From: Spirosomataceae bacterium
Lineage (GTDB): Bacteria > Bacteroidota > Bacteroidia > Cytophagales > Spirosomataceae
DNA: 5,877 nt
Assembly (NCBI GenBank): GCA_025455795.1
Contig: JALOLW010000275.1
Span: forward strand, 1-5,877
Reading direction: 5' to 3'
This document shows positions 1 through 5,877 of this stretch, one piece after another; within the stretch, counting starts at the first letter, position 1, and every line of letters starts with the position of its first letter. The notes under the pieces are model-generated. The model worked only from the letters and a program-made list of their open reading frames with translations, made no database searches and was not told the origin of the DNA. A program made the translations under genes and the position numbers.

Positions 1-423
1 GAAAGGGATTTTCATGAAGTAGGAATCGGAATTATTCAGTGTAAAACTAATTGGAACGATAATGCTCAGATTCCGATGCTGTGGGATATGATTTATTCAG
101 CAGGTGGATTTAGAGGACGAAACATTACCATTGGGCGCAATAATTTCAGCATTCAATCAGCCAGACAATTTAGCTATTCATTTGTAACTGTTCCATCTAA
201 CACTAAAGCCGTTTATGCACCAGAAACTGTTGCAGTAAAGCGAGTCACTGGCCTTTCGGGTGGGAATTATTGGGGCAAACCTTCTGAAGCAGGTGTTGCA
301 AGGTCGTTGAAAGAAATCTTCACCAATAATTTTGATACGGGAATCAATACAGCACTCCGAAATGATCTACACAGTGTTCTTGAAGATTTACAAAATGGTG
401 ATTTGGCCTATTTTAGACTCTAA
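1..423 (+). CDS. Probable type II restriction endonuclease, C-terminal part (5' end outside window)
   Basis: The reading frame is open from base 1 to the TAA at 421-423 and gives 140 residues. An internal ATG at 76 is not the real start, because the frame and the conserved-looking sequence continue upstream of it. The visible part begins ERDFHEVGIGIIQCKTNW. A hydrophobic strand running into Q-x-K after an acidic residue is what the second half of a PD-(D/E)xK nuclease core can look like (QxK variant); the first acidic motif would lie outside the window. No signal peptide or membrane segment is visible. The gene converges on a C5-cytosine methyltransferase, the two stop codons overlapping by 4 bp, and shares its AT-rich composition. 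This is the classic setting of a restriction enzyme beside its cognate methylase. The nuclease call rests mostly on this context; I do not recognise the specific family or recognition site. It could instead be another protein carried with the methylase. Confidence 0.6.
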   Translation, partial: ERDFHEVGIGIIQCKTNWNDNAQIPMLWDMIYSAGGFRGRNITIGRNNFSIQSARQFSYSFVTVPSNTKAVYAPETVAVKRVTGLSGGNYWGKPSEAGVARSLKEIFTNNFDTGINTALRNDLHSVLEDLQNGDLAYFRL

Positions 424-2645
424 TCAATGTTTTGCAGGATTTCGAGGGCTACTGCGCGGGCCATCAAAGGCGGTACGGCGTTGCCTACAAGAGTGAATTG
501 CGGCACCTCAAGTTTGCGTTTGTTGCCACCTGTTGAGCGTTTCCCTTGAAAAACAAACGAATCATCAAAAGACTGTAAACGAGCCATTTCTCGGACTGTC
601 AATGCTCGTGGACTTGTGTAATGAATGTAGTCATCTGCAATGGTCATAATTGTCGGGCTTTGACTTTCGGGCTTCAAAACATTGTAGTTACGTTTTTCAG
701 AGTTAAGTCCAATTTCTTTCAATTTTTGTTTGGCTAAATCATAGTCACCTTCGTTGAGAATAACGCTCAAGCGCTGTACTACTTCTTCATTTTGCTTACT
801 AGTTTTGTGATTGTGCAATGGAGCTACTGTATGTGCCAAAGGGCTGTTTAGTTCCTCAAAATTACGTACATAGATAGGCTTTTTGGCGTGGATAAAGCGT
901 CCATTCAATCTTCCTTTTTTAGACCACTCGGCGTATGTTATACCGTCATTTTCGATAGTACCGTCAATATTCCTTTTTTTCAATAAGTTTAACATCCTCT
1001 CTGATGAACCATTGTATTTTGATGTGATATCTATGGGTTCATAAACGTATTTTTCTTCGTCATTTCCAATGAAATCTAAGTCATACAATGCCTCAAAGAC
1101 GGTAACTTTTTCGTCGCCTTTGACCGTTGGGGGGATCTTGGTAATCAATTTTTGGTCTTTACGGCAACCGATAAATAACACCCGTTCCCTATTTTGTGGA
1201 ACGCCATAGTTGGAAGCAAGAGCGACGAAAGGTTCTTCAATATTGTACAACCTAATTTGCGTCAGAATTTCTTTTAGTTGTTGTTGCTGTTTTTCATCGT
1301 TAATGTATTGAGCTACACCTGTAACACATTCATCGAAAGTATAAGTATAGATTTCCAAACCTTTAACAATCTCCTCCACTTCATTTTGGTATTGTTCGTT
1401 AGGTTTGAGACTTTTGAAAGCCACTTGAATTTTATCTACGATAGATTCAGATTCGATAGAAGATAAAAAGTTGTCAAAATCTTCGGCAAATAAATCATTG
1501 TCTAAATCGCTGAAAGCTTTTTCATTGATGATTTTTTTACGAATGTATGCCAATTCGTTAGTACGTTTGAGTAGGCTAAATCCGTGCCGAATAGTGTTGA
1601 TAAAAACATCCGTTTTACTGGTTTTGTAATCAACAATTTTGGGTGTGAGCAATCTGAATCTGTTCTCAATATTTTGAATGTAGCGACTGCGCGCATCTTC
1701 AATCTGTTTTTCGGAGAGAGATTCAAATTGGAGTCGAGATTGAAAACAGTCTAAAAGAAATCCATGTTCGGGCATAGATTTACGAACTTGGGCAATGAAA
1801 GATAAAAGGAGTGGAAACTGCTCTAAATCAACGATAGATTTAATTTCCTGCAAAATCAATTCTCGGATTTTACCACCTTCTTTTGTCAAAATCCCTTTGA
1901 CATTTTCCATCACAAAATACTTAGGGCGTAGATGACGAATCACGTTGAGATAATGAGCAAAAAGATCATCTTTCTTGTCAAATTTTTTGCGTTTGCCCGC
2001 TAAACTAAAACTCTGACACGGAGGGCCGCCACAAACAACATCTACTTGTTTGCCTTTGAGCTTCTTCAAGAGATTCTCTAAAAAGTCAGGCTCGGTAATG
2101 TCTTGGCGCAAAAACTCCATATCCAGTCCTAATTGATAATTGTATCTAGCCAAATGAGTAAGTTCACAATTATCATTAATATCGCTGGCCAGAACGAAAT
2201 CGTAATATTTTCGGGGAAGTTCTGCTTGTAAAAAACCTTCACTAAATCCTCCTGCACCCGCAAATAAATCAATAAATGTAACGGGGCTTTTGCCTTCGTA
2301 ATAAGCCGATGGTTCGTTGACTATGGTTGTTTCGGTGTTTTGTTTGCGAACATTGATAAGTTCACACACAAAATCTTTAACCTCTTTGTCTGTCAATTGA
2401 CGGCGATTTGCCCCTTCAATCATTTTATTGACTTCATCTTTCAAAAACTCCAAAAATTTATTGATAGAAAGGTATCGGTACTCACTTTCCAATACTCTTT
2501 GGTTTTTGCTATCCCAATCTTTTTTCTTGATTTTTTCGCAGGTAGATGCTTTGATTTGAACGTCTTTTTGACGAATCACCAAATGAATAGGATAAAAACG
2601 ATTTTTATCAGCTTTGGTGTCTAAATAAAATTTTACAGTAGTCAT
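420..2645 (-). CDS. C5-cytosine DNA methyltransferase with integrase-arm-like N-terminal domain
   Basis: Transfers methyl from S-adenosylmethionine to C5 of cytosine in a specific DNA site, probably protecting host DNA from the convergent nuclease. The product is 741 aa from the ATG at 2645-2643. A TTG at 2699 would add 18 residues, but it coincides with the predicted -33 box, and the protein reads as a typical arm-domain start (MTTVKFYLD) only from the ATG. Residues in ATG numbering: 1-~100 resemble the arm DNA-binding domain of Bacteroidota tyrosine recombinases (VKFYL, then KKDWDSKNQRV, then a helical segment with SINKFLEFLKDEVNKMI). Motif I FIDLFAGAGG is at 124-133, motif IV GGPPCQSFS at 206-214 with catalytic Cys210, motif VI ENV at 247-249, motif VIII YGVPQNRERV at ~480-489, motif IX RALTVREMARLQSF at 680-693 and motif X VGNAVPP at 720-726. 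The target-recognition region lies between VIII and IX. About 190 extra, helix-rich residues separate VI from VIII. All key catalytic residues are present. Specificity is not deducible by eye. Confidence 0.96.
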   Translation of the reverse strand: MTTVKFYLDTKADKNRFYPIHLVIRQKDVQIKASTCEKIKKKDWDSKNQRVLESEYRYLSINKFLEFLKDEVNKMIEGANRRQLTDKEVKDFVCELINVRKQNTETTIVNEPSAYYEGKSPVTFIDLFAGAGGFSEGFLQAELPRKYYDFVLASDINDNCELTHLARYNYQLGLDMEFLRQDITEPDFLENLLKKLKGKQVDVVCGGPPCQSFSLAGKRKKFDKKDDLFAHYLNVIRHLRPKYFVMENVKGILTKEGGKIRELILQEIKSIVDLEQFPLLLSFIAQVRKSMPEHGFLLDCFQSRLQFESLSEKQIEDARSRYIQNIENRFRLLTPKIVDYKTSKTDVFINTIRHGFSLLKRTNELAYIRKKIINEKAFSDLDNDLFAEDFDNFLSSIESESIVDKIQVAFKSLKPNEQYQNEVEEIVKGLEIYTYTFDECVTGVAQYINDEKQQQQLKEILTQIRLYNIEEPFVALASNYGVPQNRERVLFIGCRKDQKLITKIPPTVKGDEKVTVFEALYDLDFIGNDEEKYVYEPIDITSKYNGSSERMLNLLKKRNIDGTIENDGITYAEWSKKGRLNGRFIHAKKPIYVRNFEELNSPLAHTVAPLHNHKTSKQNEEVVQRLSVILNEGDYDLAKQKLKEIGLNSEKRNYNVLKPESQSPTIMTIADDYIHYTSPRALTVREMARLQSFDDSFVFQGKRSTGGNKRKLEVPQFTLVGNAVPPLMARAVALEILQNID

Positions 2646-2661
2646 TAGAAAAGGGGGTATT

Positions 2662-2684
2662 TTTACGGACAAATTTACGGACAA
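2662..2684. repeat. Tandem 11-bp direct repeat overlapping the methyltransferase promoter; possible operator
   Basis: TTTACGGACAA occurs at 2662-2672 and again, perfectly, at 2674-2684, with a 12-bp period (about one helical turn, so both copies would lie on roughly the same DNA face). The -7 box at 2670-2677 spans the junction of the two copies, so a protein bound here would block RNA polymerase. Paired short direct repeats are typical both of operators and of integrase arm-type sites. No other copy was noticed in the window. Confidence 0.6.
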
Positions 2685-2699
2685 TACTTTTAAATCCAA
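2670..2699 (-). promoter_or_regulatory. Predicted Bacteroidota-type promoter of the methyltransferase
   Basis: On the minus strand, TAAATTTG (2677-2670) matches the Bacteroidota -7 consensus TAnnTTTG exactly. A TTG (2699-2697) lies 19 bases upstream of it, the usual spacing for the -33 element. Transcription would start near 2663, leaving a leader of only about 18 nt before the ATG at 2645. This supports that ATG over the upstream TTG. No Shine-Dalgarno sequence is present, which is normal for the phylum. The assignment is by motif only. Confidence 0.6.
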
Positions 2700-2819
2700 T
2701 TTTAAGGCTCACTTTTTATTCATCATTCATTAATTTATTAGCTTGCATATTTTTATACGTCGTTCAACAAAATAAGGTAAAATACGCCCAAATTTGACTT
2801 TTTCTTAAAAATAAAAGAC

Positions 2820-4409
2820 ATGTTTGCCCAACTAATTCGCGTTTCTATTTCATTACTAATTATCTATTTTTCAGCCCCCAACAACCTTTCAGCCCAGTGG
2901 CTCGACCAGCGTCCTGCTGCCCAACTGACCGAGTCAAGCGAATATTTGGAAACCGTCCAACGCGCCACATTTCGGTATTTTTGGGATTTTGGGCATCCTG
3001 TTTCGGGCTTGTCGCCAGAGCGTACTGCCACGCCCAACATCGTCACGTCGGGTGGCACGGGCTTTGGGGTGTCTTGCATCGTGGTAGCTGTCCATCGCGG
3101 GTGGATTTCGCGCCAAGAGGCCGTGACGCGCCTGCTCAAAATCACCCGTTTTTTGGAGAAAGCCGACCGTTTTCACGGCGCGTGGTCGCATTGGTTAGAT
3201 GGCAAAACGGGCAAGGTTGTTCCGTTTGGCACGCACGACAACGGCGGAGATTTGGTCGAAACGGCCTACCTCATCAACGGCCTGCTGGTAGCGCGGGCGT
3301 ACTTTGACCAAAACACCCCCGTTGAAAAAGAACTCCGCGCGCGCATCACACGCCTGTACGAAACTGTCGAGTGGACATGGTACGTACGCAACGGCAAACT
3401 CCACTGGCACTGGTCACCCAACTACGAATGGAAGATGAACATGCCCATACAAGGCTACAACGAGTGTCTCGTCACCTACGCGCTTGCGTGTGGCTCGCCT
3501 ACCTATCCTGTGCCTACCGAAGTGTATGAAAACACGTGGAAACAAAGCTATTTTTTCCAAAACGGCAAGACTTTTTACGGCTATCGGCTCGACTTGGGCT
3601 TTGACAAAGGCGGCCCGCTGTTTTTTTCGCATTACTCGTACCTCAGCCTCGACCCGCGCCTGATGCAAGACCGCCACACCAACTATTGGCAACAAAACGT
3701 GGCGCATACGTTGGTCAATTACGAGCATTGTCTGCAAGCCCCCAAAGAGTACGGTTATTCCGAAGAAAACTGGGGCTTGACCGCCAGCGACGACTTCAAC
3801 TTTTATGCTGCCCACAACCCCAACGAAGACAACGGCACCATTTCGCCCACGGCGGCGTTGTCGGCTTTTGCTTACACGCCCTATCAGTCGTGGCGGGCGT
3901 TGCGGTATTGGTACTTGAAGCAAGGCAATCGGCTCTTTGGGCAGTATGGTTTTTATGACGCTTACAACGCCCGCCTCAACTGGTATTCCAATCAGTATTT
4001 GGCCATAGACCAAGGCCCCATCGTGCTCATGATGGAAAACTACCGCTCGGGATTGATTTGGAATTTGGGCAAAAAAATCCCCGAACTCTGGCGCGGATTG
4101 GCCAAAATGGGCATCACACCCCCCCAATACGAAAGTGGGTTTCCGTTTTATGTCCCGCATCCCAACGGCAACCCGTGGCCGCTCCTTCGTCATCCTGACT
4201 ACGCACACTACCACGTGGAGTTTACGACTTTGGGCCAAGAACCCGTGACACTCAAACTCGAAAACGCGAAGAATCAGCAAATTTTAGTCGCTCAAAAAAA
4301 CCTCGCTGATGGCATCCATCAGGTATTTTTTCAGGCCGAAGGCGGTGAGTATGAGCTTGTTTTACAGCAAGGAACGACCATCAAAAAGCAGCGTGTGAGG
4401 TTGCATTGA
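2820..4409 (+). CDS. Secreted GH144 / glucoamylase-like glycoside hydrolase (probable beta-1,2-glucanase)
   Basis: 529 aa, likely hydrolysing beta-1,2-glucan or a related beta-glucan outside the cytoplasm. Residues 1-26 form a Sec signal peptide (short positive start, hydrophobic stretch SISLLIIYF, cleavage near LSA-QW). No lipobox Cys follows, so it is not a lipoprotein. Residues ~40-465 fit the (alpha/alpha)6-barrel 'Glycoamylase' domain of GH144: IVTSGGTGFGVSCIVVAVHR (74-93), THDNGGDLVETAYL with D140, D144 and E147, GYNECLVTYAL with E215, the aromatic stretch TWYVRNGKLHWHWSP (186-200), NWGLTASD (317-324) and AIDQGP with D397. The acidic residues D140, D144, E215 and D397 sit where I recall the family's active-site acids; this was not aligned. 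Residues ~466-529 form a separate beta-rich tail. The ATG at 2820 is the only start that keeps the signal peptide. GC content is much higher than in the adjacent methylase. No SusC/SusD genes lie nearby. GH144 is fairly sure; the exact substrate is inferred from the family. Confidence 0.88.
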   Translation: MFAQLIRVSISLLIIYFSAPNNLSAQWLDQRPAAQLTESSEYLETVQRATFRYFWDFGHPVSGLSPERTATPNIVTSGGTGFGVSCIVVAVHRGWISRQEAVTRLLKITRFLEKADRFHGAWSHWLDGKTGKVVPFGTHDNGGDLVETAYLINGLLVARAYFDQNTPVEKELRARITRLYETVEWTWYVRNGKLHWHWSPNYEWKMNMPIQGYNECLVTYALACGSPTYPVPTEVYENTWKQSYFFQNGKTFYGYRLDLGFDKGGPLFFSHYSYLSLDPRLMQDRHTNYWQQNVAHTLVNYEHCLQAPKEYGYSEENWGLTASDDFNFYAAHNPNEDNGTISPTAALSAFAYTPYQSWRALRYWYLKQGNRLFGQYGFYDAYNARLNWYSNQYLAIDQGPIVLMMENYRSGLIWNLGKKIPELWRGLAKMGITPPQYESGFPFYVPHPNGNPWPLLRHPDYAHYHVEFTTLGQEPVTLKLENAKNQQILVAQKNLADGIHQVFFQAEGGEYELVLQQGTTIKKQRVRLH

Positions 4410-4414
4410 ATCAT

Positions 4415-5110
4415 TCACCGCATCAGTTCCCGCAGCACTTCCAGTGATTTGATTTCTCCCATGCCTTCGAGGTGGATTTTGTAGTAGAAAATCAAGGCAT
4501 CCAACAGTTGGGCGCGTTGGGTGCGATTGAGCGATACCTGGCTGCTGTATGGCATGAGCAAAAACTGCTGCAATGCCTCCTGTATTGGTTTCTCGAAAGT
4601 GTAAGGATAGAGGTTTTCGTTCAGTTGTTGTTCCATCTCTCTCACTGTTTCGGCCCCAAATCCTAAGTAAAAACTCATCTGAGCCAAAAAATGAAGATGG
4701 AAGTTTTCGTAACTTTTGTCGGTATTTTCCAAGAACAAAATTGACTCCGTCAGAAACTGAAACAGAGGCCGATTGGACTCTTCTTCGCGCAGGGTTTTGA
4801 CCAGAAGTTCTGTGATAAAAAGCGCAATGCTTGATTTGACAAAATCAAACGGCAAACTCCGAAACGGTACGCTACACTTGACTTCACTCAGGCGGTGGAT
4901 GGTTTGCTCCTTGCTTTTGTGATACACCACCAAATCCAACAAAGTAAGCGGTTGGAAAAGTGCAATGCGATTGGTTTTGGATTTGGCACTCCGCACGCCA
5001 TTGACAATATAGCTCTGTACGCCAAACTCCTCAGTATAAATTTTGACGATGATGGACGTTTCCCGAAATCGCACAAAATTGAGTGCTATTCCCCTGGTTT
5101 TATGTAGCAT
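4415..5110 (-). CDS. recO: DNA repair protein RecO
   Basis: 231 aa. RecO works with RecR (and RecF) to load RecA onto SSB-coated single-stranded DNA at gaps and to anneal complementary strands. The start MLHKTRGIALNFVRFRETS is the family's characteristic N-terminal OB-fold opening. It is followed by IVKIYTEEFGVQSYIVNGVR (residues 21-40), where the G-x-x-S/xxV-x-GVR pattern is typical, and by FQPLTLLDLVVYHK (52-65). The C-terminal half is helical, with FITELLVKTLREEESN (98-113) and LHFLAQMSFYLGFG (139-152). The only cysteine is Cys79, so the four-Cys zinc site of some RecO proteins is missing, as it also is in E. coli RecO. The ATG at 5110-5108 matches the expected family start. The gene follows the atp terminator by 47 bp, so it probably has its own promoter, but I found no clear -7 box. 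It converges on the hydrolase with only 5 bp between stop codons. Confidence 0.94.
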   Translation of the reverse strand: MLHKTRGIALNFVRFRETSIIVKIYTEEFGVQSYIVNGVRSAKSKTNRIALFQPLTLLDLVVYHKSKEQTIHRLSEVKCSVPFRSLPFDFVKSSIALFITELLVKTLREEESNRPLFQFLTESILFLENTDKSYENFHLHFLAQMSFYLGFGAETVREMEQQLNENLYPYTFEKPIQEALQQFLLMPYSSQVSLNRTQRAQLLDALIFYYKIHLEGMGEIKSLEVLRELMR

Positions 5111-5157
5111 GGATTGTTCGTTTGAGCGAAAACTTGACCAAGATACGTAAACTTTGG

Positions 5158-5199
5158 CACAAAAAAAGCGTGGACTTTTCAGCCCACGCTTTTTTTGTG
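5158..5199 (-). terminator. Strong rho-independent terminator of the atpD-atpC operon
   Basis: CACAAAAAAAGCGTGG (5158-5173) pairs perfectly with its reverse complement (5184-5199): a 16-bp stem with a 10-nt loop. Its GC-rich inner part, GCGTGG, is flanked by seven A:T pairs. Read on the minus strand it begins 15 bp after the atpC stop and ends in a U run (the plus-strand A run 5161-5167), which is the expected place for operon termination. The same structure has a T run on the plus strand (5190-5196) and could stop transcription both ways. It insulates recO from the atp operon. Confidence 0.9.
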
Positions 5200-5214
5200 A
5201 TAACGTCTCAATCG

Positions 5215-5454
5215 CTACAAAATAGCTTCGGCGAGTACCAACACGTTGTTGTTGAGTACTTCTACTACGCCACCATCAATCGTGAACGTCTCTTTTCCGT
5301 TGGCTTCTACCACCACACTGCCTTGGCCGAGTGTGCTAACAAGCGCGGCGTGGTTGTTCAAAACCTGAAACTGTCCCTGAACGCCCGGGAGCGTTACGGC
5401 GGTGGCTTCGCCTGCAAAGACTTTTTTATCGGGTGTAATTATTTCTAAGTTCAT
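5215..5454 (-). CDS. atpC: F1Fo ATP synthase epsilon subunit (short form)
   Basis: 79 aa. Epsilon is part of the rotating central stalk of F1 and couples gamma to the c-ring on the cytoplasmic face of the membrane. The whole protein is the N-terminal beta-sandwich domain: MNLEIITPDKKVFAGEATAV, then TLPGVQGQFQVLNNHAALVS (the conserved G-x-x-G-xFxVLxNHA-like signature, residues 21-40), then IDGGVVEVLNNNVLVLAEAI at the end. The C-terminal two-helix domain, which can inhibit ATP hydrolysis and makes E. coli epsilon about 139 aa, is absent. The stop is clean, and short forms are usual in Bacteroidota, so this is not a truncation artefact. It lies 79 bp downstream of atpD on the same strand and is followed by a strong terminator, so it is the last gene of the operon. 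Confidence 0.96.
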   Translation of the reverse strand: MNLEIITPDKKVFAGEATAVTLPGVQGQFQVLNNHAALVSTLGQGSVVVEANGKETFTIDGGVVEVLNNNVLVLAEAIL

Positions 5455-5456
5455 AA

Positions 5457-5485
5457 TTGTTATCTGTTATTTGTTATCTGTTATT
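5457..5485. repeat. Tandem 15-nt direct repeat in the atpD-atpC spacer
   Basis: TTGTTATCTGTTATT occurs at 5457-5471 and again at 5471-5485, sharing one base (14-bp period, perfect copies). On the coding strand it forms an A-rich, unstructured leader directly before the atpC ATG (5454). The rest of the 79-bp spacer is also AT-rich and holds further TTAAC/GTTAA words (5486-5530) but no convincing hairpin or promoter. Its role is unknown; it could favour ribosome loading in a phylum that does not use Shine-Dalgarno pairing, or be a neutral short duplication. Confidence 0.75.
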
Positions 5486-5533
5486 CGTTAAAGTTGGTTG
5501 ACGATAAACGTTTAACAAATAACTATTAACGAC

Positions 5534-5877
5534 TTAATTTCCTGCGGCTTCTCTCATCAGACGCTCGCCTTTTTCTACGGCATCTTCGATGGTACCCACC
5601 AAGTTGAAGGCAGCCTCTGGCAAGTGGTCATAATCTCCATCAATGATTTTATTGAAACCTTTGATGGTATCGTTGATATCAACCAAAACACCTTTCAAAC
5701 CTGTGAAGGCTTCGGCCACGAAGAATGGTTGCGACAAGAAACGCTGCACACGACGAGCGCGCGACACGGTCTGCTTGTCTTCTTCTGACAATTCTTCCAT
5801 CCCCAAAATGGCAATGATATCTTGTAGTTCTTTGTAACGCTGCAAAATCTCTTTTACCCGCTGGGCGCAGTTGTAGT
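5534..5877 (-). CDS. atpD: F1Fo ATP synthase beta subunit, C-terminal part (5' end outside window)
   Basis: The beta subunit carries the catalytic nucleotide site of F1. Only the last ~113 residues are in the window; the frame is open through the right edge. The apparent start at 5845 is an internal TTG: the codons before it read YNCAQRVKEI, which joins LQRYKELQDIIAILGMEELS in the usual beta-subunit order. The segment contains the well-conserved DELSEED-type loop (here EELSEED, the region contacting gamma), then RARRVQRFLSQPFFVAEAFTG, and it ends in a short helical tail. The Walker A and B motifs lie outside the window. The TAA stop is at 5536-5534, and atpC follows 79 bp downstream. The atpD-atpC order, apart from the other atp genes, is typical of Bacteroidota. 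Confidence 0.97.
   Translation of the reverse strand, partial: YNCAQRVKEILQRYKELQDIIAILGMEELSEEDKQTVSRARRVQRFLSQPFFVAEAFTGLKGVLVDINDTIKGFNKIIDGDYDHLPEAAFNLVGTIEDAVEKGERLMREAAGN

Noticed and set aside
2316..2645. Integrase remnant or pseudogene separate from the methylase
   Set aside because: The arm-like segment is in one uninterrupted frame with all methylase motifs and has a good promoter in front, so it is read as part of a fusion protein and not as a broken recombinase.
2789..2796. CAAATTTG as a -7 promoter box for the hydrolase
   Set aside because: It differs from TAnnTTTG at the first base and no TTG lies 17-23 bases upstream, so it is too weak to annotate. The hydrolase must still have a promoter in 2700-2819.
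2700..2819. Small RNA, tRNA or attachment site in the divergent intergenic region
   Set aside because: The stretch is AT-rich with no stable hairpin, tRNA-like arm pattern or duplicated end that could be found elsewhere in the window.
2897..3307. Plus-strand open frame of 136 codons inside the hydrolase gene
   Set aside because: It overlaps the signal-peptide and catalytic-domain coding sequence in another frame, and its composition (many Arg, Cys, His) is typical of an out-of-frame reading.
3414..4280. Long minus-strand open frame (288 codons) opposite the glycoside hydrolase
   Set aside because: It is the antisense shadow of a GC-rich gene with strong protein-family similarity. Its translation is rich in Arg and Val with no recognisable domain.
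5083..5448. Plus-strand open frame of 121 codons covering atpC and the terminator
   Set aside because: It runs antisense through a clear atpC gene and through the hairpin terminator, and has no recognisable similarity.

Overview
The window looks like Bacteroidota chromosomal DNA, most likely from the Cytophagales or a relative. The signs are an atpD-atpC pair with a very short epsilon subunit, a promoter of the Bacteroidota TTG / TAnnTTTG type, no Shine-Dalgarno sequence in front of the genes, a secreted GH144-type glucanase, and a modification enzyme whose N-terminus resembles the arm domain of Bacteroidota integrases. The genus is inference.

Layout, left to right. (1) 1-423, plus strand: the C-terminal part of a protein that is probably a restriction endonuclease. 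(2) 420-2645, minus strand: a large C5-cytosine DNA methyltransferase. The two stop codons overlap tail to tail, which suggests a convergent type II restriction-modification module. (3) 2646-2819: a divergent intergenic region holding the methyltransferase promoter, built around a tandem 11-bp repeat. (4) 2820-4409, plus strand: a secreted GH144 / glucoamylase-like glycoside hydrolase. (5) 4415-5110, minus strand: recO, tail to tail with the hydrolase across 5 bp. (6) 5158-5199: a strong hairpin terminator. (7) 5215-5454 and 5534-5877, minus strand: atpC and the 3' end of atpD, the end of an F1Fo ATP synthase operon that enters from the right.

The left 2.6 kb is clearly more AT-rich (about 30% GC in the block 961-1020) than the hydrolase (about 58% in 3601-3660) and the recO/atp side (about 50%). 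This fits a horizontally acquired restriction-modification module next to core chromosomal genes.

The most unusual object is the methyltransferase. Its first ~100 residues look like the arm-type DNA-binding domain of Bacteroidota tyrosine recombinases, followed by a complete C5-methyltransferase that has about 190 extra residues between motifs VI and VIII. Its promoter carries two head-to-tail copies of TTTACGGACAA, one overlapping the predicted -7 box. The integrase-like domain could therefore bind arm-site-like repeats in its own promoter and control the balance of modification and restriction. That link is a hypothesis.
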